Shown piece by piece: positions 32,728-43,964 of a stretch of 64,000 nucleotides of DNA. The stretch is from assembly GCA_023213315.1 (NCBI GenBank), contig JAKCPI010024911.1:1-64000 (forward strand). The letters are read 5' to 3'. The stretch comes from Euborellia annulipes. Lineage: Eukaryota > Arthropoda > Insecta > Dermaptera > Anisolabididae. A model generated the notes under the pieces. The model had not been told where the DNA came from, did not search any database, and saw nothing but the letters and a program-made list of their open reading frames with translations. The position numbers and the translations under genes were made by a program. The first letter of the stretch is position 1. Each line of letters begins with the position of its first letter.

Positions 32728-33849
32728 TCTCACATACCCAGCATACAATTTAATTTAATATATTTTTTTAATATATAATGCTTTCAAAATAATTTAAACT
32801 TCCAGCTGATATAAAACTCATGATGTCCTCTTATCTACGACATACAATCGAAACATCAACCTGGAAATACAAAATTTTTTTATCTTCTCCACTGGTTGTC
32901 TTTCTACAAATCTTCAACAATTCTTATCTACAACTTAAAAAAAAAAATATTTTTTGCGATATATAAATAATTTATGATTGTTTGTTGTTTAATTAACCCA
33001 TCAATTAATTACAAAAGTATGCGCGTAGCCTAAGTGTTTGTGTTTAAAAGAGAGAAACAATTAAATAAATTAAATGAAATTAAAACATCGGCAATTTTTT
33101 TTTATTTTTTTTTTTAAGACGAGACAATTTTTTCGGGATTGGAAAGAGGGAGCTGATTGATTGATTACACCGTGCTTTTTAATGAGCGCTTTGGCTTTAA
33201 TTAAAGTGTTTTGTTTGAAGTCAGCACACTCTTTTCTCTCTCCCTCTCTCGCAATTCCCATACACAAGCGCAATTCCCGAGATGATGATGATGATGATGA
33301 TGCTGATGACACTCGGACACCGGAATCCTCTTAGGTCGTTAATTAAAACGGAATTCGTTGATTAAATTATCGAGTGTGCATCGGGACAAACTGTGAGAGA
33401 GTGAACGAGAATAACAACAAGTGTCTGCAAAAATGCATCCCGAGGTTCATTGAGGGATGGAGGATTTAGACGAAAAAAATTGTGAATTAGTAGAGTGGTC
33501 GCAAAAAACAAAATTTTTTCATTTCTTTCGGGGGAACCTCCTAAAAGTTGTCTTTTTGGCTAGAAAATTATAATACCAAAGTTTTAGCTTAATTGGATAA
33601 CGTTAACCCGTGCCTCTTCGGGGTTAAAATTTTGAAAAAGTGCGATTTTATGTAAAAATTTTAAGTTTTTACTTCATAAAATGAAAACCAAGTGTCGTAG
33701 AAAGCTGATTCTTGTCTCATTTTATAGAAAATTTAATTCTCTTGAAGTCTTATAATAACTATCTTTTCATTAAAACCTATAGGTTTAGAGATATTTACAA
33801 ATTAGCATTTCGGTTTTGATTTATTGCTCTAATTGAAAAACAAGTGGAA
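32728..33849. other. Single-copy-looking region, no gene recognised
   Basis: 33150-33450 is less A+T-rich, with a CT-rich tract (33232-33252), a (GAT)n run (33273-33302) and TTAATTAAAACG homeodomain-type sites. A regulatory element is possible. Confidence 0.35.
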
Positions 33850-34147
33850 AATCAAAATAGAGACCACTCGATGTAACTTTTTGCCGGGAAAATATTCCGA
33901 AGTGAATGAAATTTTTACAAGTTATTTGGTTGTACTCTATCCTAAGTTTTCGACCTCGAGGGCCCTGTGGGGGGAGGGGAACAAAAACCTCAAAAATTTG
34001 AGAATTTTAGAATTATTCTTCAGTCTTTTGCTTATATCTCGTAAACTATTCATATTTTGTGAAATATAGCACAATACAAAGTTGTAGAGCATTAAATTTG
34101 CTAAAATTTGGAACATAAAATGAATTCGTAGACTCAATACTGACCGA

Positions 34148-35159
34148 CAGGGGCGTATATAGAAATTTTTTTCGGGGGGGCCCGAACTCAAAAATTTTTC
34201 TGCGGAAAATTTTTTTTTTAAGAAACTATATTTTTTTTCACACGAAATTTTTTGCGGACCATTTTTTCTATTAGAATGATGAAGGAAGAGAGGATGTCAG
34301 CCAAAAAGGAGTCTCTATCGAATAAAAATCTCCAATCAGAAACGTTTCGGGTTTAATTAGATAAAACCATCATCAGTTCTTTAGAGCTGAAATGAGCATA
34401 AAATAATAATTGTAATACAACAACATAAAATATTTTTTTAAATTATAAAAAACATCAGATCTTACATTATTGGCAATCTCAAGATGCACACCATTGAGAT
34501 GCAGATAGAGTTGTTATATATAAACATATACAAAATTATATAAAAAATACAAAATTTGCATATCAGTTGTAAGATGCTCATCAGTCAACACGGCCAAGTC
34601 TCAAATGTATATAAAATTATATTAAAATTATGTTAAAATTATATACATTTGAGACTTGGCCGTATTATGATGAGCATCTTACAACTGATATGCAAATTTT
34701 GTATTTTTTATATAATTTTGTATATGTTTATATATAACAACTCTATCTGCATCTCAATGGTGTGCATCTTGAGATTGCCAATAATGTAAGATCAGATGTT
34801 TTTTATAATTTAAAAAATATTTTATGTTGTTGTATTACAATTATTATTTTATGCTCATTTCAGCTCTAAAGAACTGATGATGGTTTTATCTAATTAAACC
34901 CGAAACGTTTTCTGATTGGAGATTTTTATTCGATAGAGGCTCCTTTTTTGGCTGACATCCTCTCTTCCTTCATCATTCTAATTGCTGAACAGCCACTTCT
35001 ATTATCAACCATTTTTTCTATTGCGGAACCAAAGTTGTCCATCCTGCGGAAAAATTTGTTGCACTGATGTCTGTATATCCCTATATATGTATATGTGTTT
35101 GGGAAATTTCGGGGGGGGGGGGGGCCGGGCCCCTCGGCCCCCCCATAAATACGCCCCTG
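34148..35159. mobile_element. hAT-type element, CAGGGGCGTATATAG termini, 8-bp TSD
   Basis: CAGGGGCGTATATAG and ATAAATACGCCCCTG are inverted. The perfect 8-bp duplication CTGACCGA lies at 34140-34147 and 35160-35167. The ends also carry GGGGGGGCCCG-type runs. Most of the interior is the nested palindrome at 34273-35007; without it the element is about 260 bp and non-coding. Confidence 0.88.
34273..35007. mobile_element. Palindromic hammerhead-like element, 350-bp arms, 15-bp TSD
   Basis: The arms from 34271 to about 34620 and about 34625 to 34982 are inverted copies. The unit lies between two copies of ACCATTTTTTCTATT (34258-34272 and 35008-35022). Its right arm on plus has AACTGATGATGGTTT, loop, AAACCCGAAACGTTTTC, then a TTTTTATTCG tail. 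CTGATGA and CGAAAC around a GGTTT/AAACC stem are the closest match to a hammerhead core in the window. The right arm is about 25 bases longer than the left. Confidence 0.88.
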
Positions 35160-35517
35160 CTGACCGAGATACGGCCAGTCTAAGTTGGATAAATTTTCTC
35201 CCGAAAAACAAATAGTCCTGTTGATGTACACTTTTTACCTAGAAAGTATTCCGAAGTGAATTAAATTTTTAACAAGTTATTTGGGGGTAGTCTAGGATGT
35301 CTATCCTAAGTCTTCGACTTCAAGGACTTAGAATAGGACCTTGTCCTATCTTAGAGGGGGAGAGGAGGAGGTTCACAACCTCAAAAACTTTGGTCTTTTT
35401 TCAAATGCCACGGTGTTCGTAATTTTTTTTTTGGCATTAATCGTATATTACCGGTATAAGTAGGGCTACTTTAAAATTAATTACAAAAACTGGCTCTAGT
35501 TGAAACGATTTAATAAG

Positions 35518-35702
35518 TAAATTAAATTGCAACGTTTCAGCCACTATTCCAAATGCCGTACTCAGAAAAAAGTGACCGAAACGTTACTCTATTTTAATCT
35601 GGTAAATTAAATTGCAACGTTTCGGTCACTTTTTTCTGAGTACTGCATTTGGAATAGTGGCTGAAACGTTGCAATTTAATTTATCAGATTAAAATAGAGT
35701 AT
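35518..35702. mobile_element. Palindromic GAAACGTT element
   Basis: AAATTGCAACGTTTCAGCCAC...AAGTGACCGAAACGT at the left mirrors ACGTTTCGGTCACTT...GTGGCTGAAACGTTGCAATT at the right, about 75-bp arms with a 33-base centre. Each arm has a GAAACG motif at both ends in opposite directions. Confidence 0.8.
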
Positions 35703-36647
35703 AAGTTTAGATTTAGTTGTAATTTTTGTAGGTAATTAGTATTATTAATAGCTAACAAAAATGAACCACGAGTTATGCCGAAAATGTCTTTTATTACTGG
35801 TGAAATTTAAAAATTCATCCTTCTAAAAATCATTAACCAGCCCTTTTCCTAGTATCAAATTTTATTTAACGAATTTGAGCCTCCAGATCAAGTTAAATTG
35901 AATATCATTCATTTATTGTTAACAACCTAAAAAAAAAAAAAAAAATATCCGGTTGATAAAAGTACATAAAAAGGGAATGAATATTAATAACGAATGTATG
36001 ATTACAAAGTGAACCTATCTAAAATAATGTTTTGTTTTCTTCCGGAAAACAAATTTTTTTTTAATCAAAGGTATTTTAGTCCCTAATAGGCTCATCGATG
36101 TTTCCTCTGTCTCTTTATTATTGTTATTATTTTATTTTTTTGTTTTTTCAAAGTTGAATCTAAAAACTCATTATTATTTTTTTTTTTCCTAACTAATGCG
36201 ATTCATCATACAACTGGTTATTTTATTTTTAAAAATTCCAATTCAAACGAAAAACTCATTTACGGTTCTAATTACGAATTTTTTTTTTTTTACTCTTCTC
36301 TTTATATAGAAGATAAAGTAGATTTTCCAAAAAAAAAAAAAATTTTCTTTAATTAAAAGTAAAGAAGTTTTATTTATTTCAATAGACATATAAATTAACA
36401 AATTAGAAAACAAAATAAAAAAGATGGAAATGAATTATTTATTTATTGAGATGCATTTTTCCAGACACTTGTTCACTCGCTTTGTTTCAATGCACACACG
36501 ATAATTTAAATTCAACGAATTCCATTTTAATTAACGAATTACAATACAAAGTTTTGACTTTAATTTAAGTTGTATTATTTATTTTATTTGTTTTTATATA
36601 TAACCATTCCTTAACTAGCATTTATCTTCGTTCGTTTTTTTATTAAA
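35703..36647. other. A+T-rich, no gene
   Basis: Many homopolymer runs. No exon or repeat is recognised. Confidence 0.45.
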
Positions 36648-36812
36648 AAAAAATCGGATTCCAGGCAGTCCGATGAATTTATTTAAATCATTTGGATACC
36701 AAATGGTATAAATAAATATGCTTGGACTCCTAATATATATAGTTTCTAAATAATAATTGTGTATTGTTAAAAGTATATATGGCCTAAGATGCCGAAAACA
36801 AAAAGTTTAAAA
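36648..36812 (+). mobile_element. tRNA-derived SINE, 5' truncated
   Basis: CCAGGCAGTCCGATGA, TTGGATACCAAATGG, ATGCTTGGACTCC and TATATGGCCTAAGATGCCG match the body of the SINE at 39766-40000. The pol III boxes are missing except the end of the B-box region. Confidence 0.7.
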
Positions 36813-36939
36813 TAGAATATTTATTTTTTGGATTATATAGCCACATCTGTGATTGAATATCTCAAGAAATAAACATATTTATAAGCCAGGAAATAAAATG
36901 GCTTGCCCGGACCCAGTGTTGTATAAAAAAAATTTTTTA

Positions 36940-37126
36940 AAATCTGGTGTGACTGGTCGCACAGCACACAACTTTCGATTACCGAAGGTCTGTGCTTGTC
37001 ACACCAGATTTTTGGTGTCGACATATATATAGTTTCCGCCGATATATTAGAATTCAAGATGTAAAATTTATAAGTATGGGAAAATATTTATAATTTGTTA
37101 TCATGGCAACCATTTCTCCTATCTTT
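36940..37126 (-). mobile_element. Family A element, hairpin part, abutting the next copy
   Basis: Hairpin 36947-37013 (AAATCTGGTGTGACTGG... CACACCAGATTTTT), GTCGACATATATATAG, ATCATGGCAACC, cut after CTCCTATCTT where the plus copy begins. Confidence 0.75.
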
Positions 37127-37804
37127 TACTTTCTCTTACCTCATATATATGTTAATATATATAGAGAGAGAAAGTATTGGTTTCATGTCAAAAATTCGAT
37201 GTCGAGATTTTGATGGATCTTCACGTTTTGAGGTCCCCTGAATCCAAAAAAGTGGTTTTCGCGACATGGTCTGTCTGTCTGTCTGTGTGTTGTGTGTGTG
37301 TGTCTGTCTGTGAACAAAATATCTCAAGAAGGGAAAGAGCTAGGAGGTTGAAATTTTATATTTAAGTTAGGCACCCCCATGGGACGTGACACGAAGCTTT
37401 TGAACAAAATCGACCAAAGAGTACTAGTACTTTACTGATGCACTTTTTCAGTTTTTTTTCGATTTTCTCTAAATTTTCTCCAACGATTTTTTTTTAAATT
37501 CAAAAATCAATTATTTTTTAGATTCTCTATAAAATGTATATTCTCATTTTGTCATTGAAATCTTCTGAAGACCACTTTACTCTAGTACTCCATAGAAAAG
37601 ATAGGAGAAATGGTTGCCATGGTATCAAAATATAAATATTTTTACATATAAATTTGACATCTTGGAAATCGAATGTACCGTACTGTCGGAAACTAAATAC
37701 ATGTCGACACAAAAAATCTGGTGAGACAAGCACAGTACACAACTTTCGATTACCGAAGGTAAGAGAAAGTTGTGTGCTGTGCGCCAGTCACACCAGATTT
37801 TTTC
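37127..37804 (+). mobile_element. Family A element, full copy
   Basis: ACTTTCTCTTACC, TA tract, AGAGAGAAAGTATTGG, GTCTGTCTGTCTGTGTG (37269-37310), ACTAGTACTTTACTGATGC, GTTGCCATGG and the hairpin 37716-37802. Confidence 0.82.
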
Positions 37805-38222
37805 TTATGAATTACAAGAGTAAAGTGTGCTTCAAACAATTTTGAGAGCAAAATGAGAATATACATTTTAAAGAGAATCTAAAAAATAATTGATTTTTGA
37901 ATTTTAATCAAAATCGTTGGAGCGAATTTTGAGAAAATCGAAAAAAAATGAAAAAGTACATCAGTAAAGTAATAGTACTTTTTGGCCGATTCTGATCAAA
38001 AGCTTATTTTCACGCCCGAGGTGGGTGTCTAACTTAAATATAAAATTTCAACCTCCCAGCTCAATTCCTTCATGCTTTAAATTGAACCCTGGAAAATCAC
38101 TATTTTGGATTCAGGGGACCTCAAAACGTGTATATCCATCAAAATATCGACATCGAATTTTTGACATGAATCCAATACTTTCTCTCTCTATATATATGTA
38201 TATTAACAAAGGTAAAGTAAAA
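37805..38222 (-). mobile_element. Family A element, reverse copy without hairpin
   Basis: It runs straight on from the hairpin of the preceding copy: TACAAGAGTAAAGTG, GTACTTTTTGGCCG, ACCTCAAAACGTGTATATCC, AATACTTTCTCTCTC, ending GGTAAAGTAAAAA. With the copy before it, it makes an inverted structure of about 1.1 kb. Confidence 0.75.
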
Positions 38223-39025
38223 ATGACACATTTTTAGAAAATGCTAAAGCCCCGGATCAGTATCATTTGTAGTATTTTAACATTGAATAGACTGTAGCAG
38301 TGGGGATATGAAATATTCTAAAAGACTATAGAAGTTAGAGATGCGATATTTCGTTGACCGCAGAAATGAATTGAATGCCCCGGCATGTCAAATCGTACTT
38401 TTTTGGCTAGCCAACACAAAGGTATTTATCTAAAATTCAATATTATGCTAAATTTCTCTATTATTTGTTTTCAGAACTTGATAAACAATACTCAATTATA
38501 AAATCAATCTCTTTTGCCTTGTGGTTTTCTTATTTGCACTAAATATTGATGTAAATTTAACAATTAAATATTTTTATGTAAATGTTAACTAGAAGGGCAT
38601 GTAATGAATGGGGAAGGGCATCCATCTCTACATGTTTACATGTAGCGAAACATATAGGAGCTTGTTCTAGAGTTGTGGAGAGATGGAGTGGGAGGGACGG
38701 AGTAACAGCTGGTGGGACAAGCAACCAATTGCCACCAGATAATACAAATGCACTCGGATAAGAATTTTTTTAATTTATTAACATCAGTTTTATTTCGAGT
38801 TAAAAATGTATAAACAAAAAAAAAAAAAAAATAAATAAATAAAACGAATTATGCGGTATTTGGAATCTATGATAGCTAAAGCTTGGTGCTATATACCCTA
38901 TGATATGTATTTTGAGTTACAAAGTATTTCTAACTGATATGACTAAAGGATAGAAATAAAGCCTCCGATTTCTTAACAATCAATTGAGAAGTTTCGGGTT
39001 AATTTTATTATCCGACCTTTAGTTT
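38223..39025. other. No gene recognised
   Basis: Apparently single copy. ATCTCTACATGTTTACATGTAG near 38630 is a small palindrome. No exon recognised. Confidence 0.4.
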
Positions 39026-39043
39026 TACATTCTCTTACCTATA

Positions 39044-39286
39044 TATCGACGCTCTCAGTAGAAGTGTCTAACTCCACTTTTTTTTGAAAATCATTTTTTT
39101 GTATTTTCTGTTGAAAATCTCCTTATGCCTGAAGAAGAAGAGCGTAATTCAAATTCTTCAGTTCGAAAATTTGCAGCACGAAAAGTGTTTAACAGTGGCG
39201 TTAACAATGACAATGAAATGTTTTTTGGCTCTCCTGAAAAATAAACAAAAATGGAGTTAGGCACTTTACTAATTAGAACGTCGATA
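39044..39286. mobile_element. MITE with ATCGACGYTCT ends
   Basis: ATCGACGCTCTCAG...GTCTAACTCCACTTTT at the left and AAAATGGAGTTAGGC...AGAACGTCGAT at the right are inverted, about 35 bp with gaps. It sits in the TA-rich end of a family A copy. CCTGAAGAAGAAGAGCG at 39127 is not a convincing hammerhead core. Confidence 0.6.
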
Positions 39287-39765
39287 TGTTAATATATAGA
39301 GCGAGAAAGTATCGAGAAAGTCGAGATTTTGATGGATATACACGTTTTGAGGTCCCCTGAATCCAAAAAAGTGGTTTTCGCGACATGTGTCTGTGTGTGT
39401 GTTCAATTTCAAGCATGAAGGAATTGAGCTAGGAGGTTGAAATTTTATATTTAAGTTTTGTACCCTCCTGAAAATAAGCTTTTAATCAAAATCGGCCATA
39501 AGAGTACTAGTAGGCCCTACTTTACTGATGTACTTTTTCAGTTTTTTTGATTTTCTCAAAATTCGCTCCAACGATTTTGATTAAAATTCAAAAATCAATT
39601 ATTTTTTAGATTCTCTTTAAAATATATATTCTCATTTTGTCATTGAAATCTTTTGCAAGACAACTTTACTCTTTTACTTCATAGGAAAGATAGGAGGAAT
39701 CGTTGCTATGGTAACAAAATACAAATATTTTCCCATAGGTATAAATTTTACATCTGCCCTCGGGC

Positions 39766-40000
39766 TTGGCGTAGTTGGTAGTGCGCCTGCCTTGTATACC
39801 AAGGGTCGAGGGTTCAGATCCCAGGCAGTCCGATGATTTTATTTAAGCCATTTGGATACTAAATGGCTTAAATAAGAATGCCTGGACCCCAATATATATA
39901 TATTCATAATAACGTCAAAGTCTTATATGGGCTAAGTTGACGAAAAGACTGTGTGAATGTGAGTGTGAATGGGAAAAAAGTATGAGTGTTTAAAAAAAAA
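39766..40000 (+). mobile_element. tRNA-derived SINE, full copy, 13-bp TSD
   Basis: The head has an A box (TTGGCGTAGTTGG) and a B box (GGGTTCAGATCCC) at tRNA-like spacing. The body includes CCGATGATTTTATTTAAGCC, CCATTTGGATACTAAATGG, ATGCCTGGACCCC and GACTGTGTGAATGTGAG, with a short A tail. The perfect duplication AAATTTTACATCT flanks it (39753-39765 and 40001-40013). Transcription would be by RNA polymerase III. The parent tRNA is not identified. Confidence 0.9.
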
Positions 40001-40149
40001 AAATTTTACATCTCTCCAATATACCATACTGTCTGAAACTAAATATATGTCGACACAAAAAATCTGATGTGACAAGCATAGAACATAACTTTCGATTACG
40101 ATGCCGACCAGTCACACCAAATTTTTTTTTTAGATCACAGGCTTAGAAA

Positions 40150-40446
40150 TTATTTATATTTGTTGGGAGTATCTTTTTTGTTGGTGGATCGAATCATCAC
40201 ATCGGAAATCAAACTTCCACGGGCATCGATTCCTTTGCACCAAGTTCGATAGAGTGACCATAAGCTTGGTGTAAAGGTGTACACCGATCCACCAAAAAAT
40301 ATACTGATAGCATATAAAAATATTTTATTTTCCGTAATCCTCCCAATCAAGAATCTCAAGTTTGGATTTTGTTTGTTTAATATACTTATAGAAAAATGAG
40401 TTTGACCTCCATAAGACCAGTCAAAGTATAAGAAATAAATATACAA
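40150..40446 (-). CDS. Unrecognised open frame, possible last exon, minus strand
   Basis: A minus-strand frame of about 98 codons with balanced composition, unlike the A+T-rich shadows around it. It reads FDWSYGGQTHFSISIL, then RITENKIFLYAISIFFGG and FTPSLWSLYRTWCKGIDARG, ending NKYK and TAA at 40150. A hydrophobic run of about 20 residues could span a membrane. The frame stays open upstream of 40446 and no good acceptor is seen except a weak ATGGAG near 40413, so the 5' border is unclear. It abuts a family A copy. I recognise no family; a decayed receptor-type membrane protein is only one guess. Confidence 0.35.
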   Translation of the reverse strand: MYIYFLYFDWSYGGQTHFSISILNKQNPNLRFLIGRITENKIFLYAISIFFGGSVYTFTPSLWSLYRTWCKGIDARGSLISDVMIRSTNKKDTPNKYK

Positions 40447-41079
40447 ATGGCATTTGTGAAAAGGTGTTGGTTGGAAATTGTGATGGAACGGTGGTGGTGG
40501 GGGGTTGTTGTTTGTATTATATGTTAGTATGTGTATGAGAATGACGATGGCGATTGCAATTAGAGTGGAGCTTGCTAGAGCAATTAATCATAAGGGTTTG
40601 CGGTGACCTGGGTCATCCCCCCCTTAATGGGGCGAATAATGAGGCCGGGGATGCACCGGCGGTCTGCAGACATGCACCAAGCGCATTTGCTCCAGGCAGA
40701 CAGGCTGCAGCTAAATGTACCGGAGAGAGAGAGAGTGTAAGCAAGGGCAGCATGCGGTCGGGTAGCCAAGGCTCCAGTCTATGTCCATTGTCTTGTCGAC
40801 CGTGAAATTGCGCTTTCAAGATATTAATGATGCCTCTCACGGGGTGCTTTTACATTTCACATTAATGCTTCATTTGATTATATATATAAATATTAAGTGT
40901 AATTGTGTAAATTTCACGGTTTTCGCGGAATAGTTATTGTTTGAATCGAATTACCTAAAACTTCATAAGTAATATCATGTTTAGAAAATAACTTTGGGGA
41001 AATTTGTAAAGATTCGAAAAGAAAAAGTGATTTTAATAAAGGTATAAATGAAAGAAAATAATATAATAATTAAGACTAT
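40447..41079. other. G+C-richer single-copy patch 40540-40850, no product recognised
   Basis: Contains GGTGACCTGGGTCATCC and a (GA)n run (40724-40735). Frames are open on both strands, without recognisable domains. Confidence 0.3.
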
Positions 41080-41395
41080 CAGCGTTTCACAAACTCTTTT
41101 GACCGCAGCCGGGAACGAGGTTTTAAAATTTTTCGAGACCCACCTTATGAAAAAAAAAAAATTTATTTACAAAACAAATTTGATTTTTTAATAAAAATCA
41201 AGTTATTTGTTTGATTATTTCATACACAAAAATTGCCAAATAATTAAAAAATTAACAATTATATTCATTTAAAACTTTAGTAAATAAAGAGTATATTTTT
41301 TGTGTTTTAAAAGGGTTTTTTCGCGACCCGGCAAAATTTTTCTACGACCCGATGCCGCATCGCGACTCACACTGGGAAACGCTAGTATATATGAA
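41080..41395. mobile_element. hAT-type MITE, CAGCGTTTC ends
   Basis: CAGCGTTTCACAAACTC at the left and ACTGGGAAACGCTAG at the right, with CGAGACCC / GCGACCCG motifs inside. An isolated matching right end is at 51195-51262. No clean TSD. Confidence 0.65.
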
Positions 41396-41402
41396 AAATG
41401 AA

Positions 41403-42014
41403 AAAAAATCTGGTGTGATGGTCGCACAGCACATAACTTTCTTTTACCTGCGGTAATCGAAAGTTTGTTCTGTGCTTGTCACACCAGATTGTTTGTGTCG
41501 ACATATGATTAGTTTCCGACAGTAGGCCTACGGTACATCCGATTTACGATATGTAAATTTTTTTTTTATTCGTAAAAAACACTCACACCATTTTCCTATC
41601 TTTACTATGGAGTACAAGAGTAGATTTGAATGGCAAAATGAGAATATACATTTTAAAGAGCATCTAAAAAATAAGTGGTTTTTAAATTATAATCAAAATT
41701 GTTGGAAGAAAATAGAAAAAAAATGAAAAAGTACATCAGTAAAGTACTAGTACTTTTTGGACGATTTTGTTCAAAAGCTTCGTGTCACGTGCCAGGGGGA
41801 TGTCTAACTTAAATATAAAATTTCAACCTCCTAACTCTTTTCGTTCTTGAGATATTTTGTTCACAGACAGACCATGTCGCGAAAACCACTTTTTTGGATT
41901 CAGTGACCGCAAAACGTGTATGTATATCCATCAAAATCTCGACAACGAATTTTTGACATGAACAATACTTTCTCTCTCTATAAATTAACATATATAGAGG
42001 TAAGAGAAAGTAAA
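41403..42014 (-). mobile_element. Family A element, reverse copy, complete
   Basis: Hairpin 41408-41492, GTCGACATATGATTAG, AAGTACTAGTACTTTTTGG, TCACAGACAGACCATG, CATCAAAATCTCGAC, CTCTCTCTATAA and the terminus GAGGTAAGAGAAAGTAAA. Confidence 0.82.
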
Positions 42015-42775
42015 AATAAATAAAAGTTAGCATGTGTTTATTTTATTTTGGTACAGAAATGTTAATTATTCCTTAGAAATTTTATTCAATTATTAAAAAA
42101 CTTTTAAAATATGATTTCTTCTCATTATATCAAAGTTTATATGAAAGATAAAAGATAGCAATAACTAATAAGAGAAAAATATTAAGCGTGGAACTAAATT
42201 AAGAACAAATTCCAACAACAATTTAAACGACTTAATTAAAACTTTAGACGCTTTTCGTAATTCTTGCACATTGATAAATGTGAATTGGTTGAAATCGAAA
42301 TGAATGAAATTTTCCCATTAAACGAAGAATATTCATGTTTTCTAAATCAAATTCTAAGTTATTCAATCAATTTAAATGAACTATTTGATGATGTGTTGAA
42401 CCGCGCCCATTAATTTCGCCACTTTAATTACAAGAATTAAAGGCGTCATATATTAAATTATGCACGTGTGTGTGTCTGTATGCGTGTGTGTGTGTGTGTG
42501 TGTTTGAGGAAGGGGTTGGAGGAAATTGCAAACTGCAACCAGAAGGGTCTTTCATTTCATATTGCAAGTTCAATATTGTGCCTGCAATTGTAACAACAAA
42601 CTCATTTAAACTTGTAAGATTACAATTCAACTTGTCCGACGCATATGTGCGTGTAAATTAAATATTAAATAAGAAAATTGTATAAATTTTTAAAACACGA
42701 TGGCAGTTCATTAATAAATCGTTAGCTTAGGTAAGACATTGATGCAACTGCTTCGGGTGCCGAAATTTTATCTTG
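42015..42775. other. No gene; (TG)n at 42466 and a duplicated segment
   Basis: GTGTG microsatellite (42466-42504). 42505-42640, with CAAACTCATTTAAACTTG, is a diverged match to 44395-44560. Confidence 0.45.
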
Positions 42776-43062
42776 GGGAGCGTACAAGTATTACGTAACG
42801 CAATTTTTGAAGATTTTTGACCCCCCCCTCCTCCCATGTAACGCGCCGTAACATTTTTCTGGATCCCTCCCCCCCCTAGACGTTACGTAACGCTTAAGTG
42901 GCCATTTTTATCTAAAAGTCACAATTATGTTGCGCAAAGTATCGAAAAGTCGCTAAAAAACAGTTACGCGTTGTTCAACCCCCCCCCCCCTTGTAACGCA
43001 TGGTAACGTTTTACGAGACCCCCCCTCCCCCAAATTGCGTTACGTAATACTTGTACGCTCCC
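42776..43062. mobile_element. MITE GGGAGCGTACAAG, copy 2, TTG TSD
   Basis: Ends GGGAGCGTACAAGTATTACG and its complement, flanked by TTG (42773-42775 and 43063-43065). The interior matches 26070-26353, including GCCATTTTTATCTAAAAGTC. Confidence 0.85.
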
Positions 43063-43319
43063 TTGATGCTACTAACAAGTATAAGTGTATTTTCAATAAA
43101 ATTTTTAACCTTCAGGGACTTCAATTGAGGGGGAGATCTCAATTGACCCCCCCCCCTCAATTGACTTTCCCACACTGCCCCCCCCCCCGGGGAGTGGTTG
43201 AAATATAATCCTTCAGGGCTAAATTCATTCAGCTCTTGTCTCTGAAGAGAATGGATGGTTAGTGAATGTAAATCCACAATTTTTCTCTATAAAAATAAAG
43301 ATTTCTTTCAAGTAATTAG
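43063..43319. other. Poly-C/poly-G rich stretch, unassigned
   Basis: CCCC runs near 43150-43190 flanked by TCAATTGA motifs. Possibly a decayed MITE. Confidence 0.3.
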
Positions 43320-43731
43320 AAAACATCAGTAAAGTGTACTTCAAACGAACAAAAATTTCACTGATATACTTTTTAAAGAGCATCTAAAAAATAATTCATT
43401 TATGAATTTTAAACAAAATCGTTGGAGCGAATTTTGAGAAAATCGAAAAAAAACTGAAAAAGTACATCAGTAAAGTACTAGTACTTTTTGGCCGATTTTG
43501 TTCAAAAGCTTATTTTCACGCCCCTTGGGAGGGTGCCTAACTTAAATATAAAATTTCAACCTCGTAGCTCTTTTAGATCCTGAGATATTTTGTTCACAGA
43601 CCACAGGAGACCATGTCACGAAAACCATTTTTTTGGGGACCTTAAAACTTGAAGATTCATCAAAATCTCGACATCGAATTTTTGAGATGAATCGAATATA
43701 TTTCATATATAGGGTAAGAGAAAGTAAAAAC
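43320..43731 (-). mobile_element. Family A element, outer two-thirds
   Basis: ACATCAGTAAAGTGTACTTC (the 146-bp array type), AGTACTAGTACTTTTTGGCC, CAACCTCGTAGCTC, CATCAAAATCTCGACATCG and the terminus GGGTAAGAGAAAGTAAA. The hairpin is absent. Confidence 0.75.
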
Positions 43732-43964
43732 AGAAGAAAATAGATTCCTATATCTATTTGAAACAAATCGAAGAATTAATACAATAAAAAGATTTTTCTG
43801 TTTTTGTTTTTTTAATTTCTTAAAAATTTTAATAAAAATTTTCTCAAATAAATTTTTAATACAAATTTTATAAAAAAATTTTTTTGGAAAATTTCACACC
43901 AGGCTAATCGAAGCCGAACGATGGGAATATCCTCCTATATTGCTATCCGGTAATTTTGTAAAAA

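Larger units (their letters stand above)
33850..35400. repeat. Diverged duplication of about 335 bp, split by a hAT element
   Basis: ATATTCCGAAGTGAATGAAA...CAAGTTATTTGG...CTATCCTAAGTTTTCGAC at 33893-33955 recurs as GTATTCCGAAGTGAATTAAA... at 35247-35315. Removing the 1-kb element leaves a period near 335 bp. Confidence 0.65.
39026..40135 (+). mobile_element. Family A element carrying two later insertions
   Basis: TCTCTTACCTATATATCGA, broken by the MITE at 39044-39286, then ATATAGAGCGAGAAAGT, ATACACGTTTTGAGGTCCCC, GTGTCTGTGTGTGTG, GAGTACTAGTA, TGCTATGGTAACAAAATAC, the SINE at 39766-40000, and a decayed hairpin (40058-40130). Confidence 0.75.

Noticed and set aside
34926..35231. 101-codon minus frame
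   Set aside because: It crosses the palindrome, the hAT end and the flank; no domain.
39118..39175. CCTGAAGAAGAAGAGCG...GTTCGAAAATT as a hammerhead-like core
   Set aside because: The stem is poor and the closing strand lacks CGAAACG; it belongs to a MITE interior.
40540..40850. G+C-richer block as a protein-coding exon
   Set aside because: Frames on both strands, no splice-bounded choice and no recognisable product.
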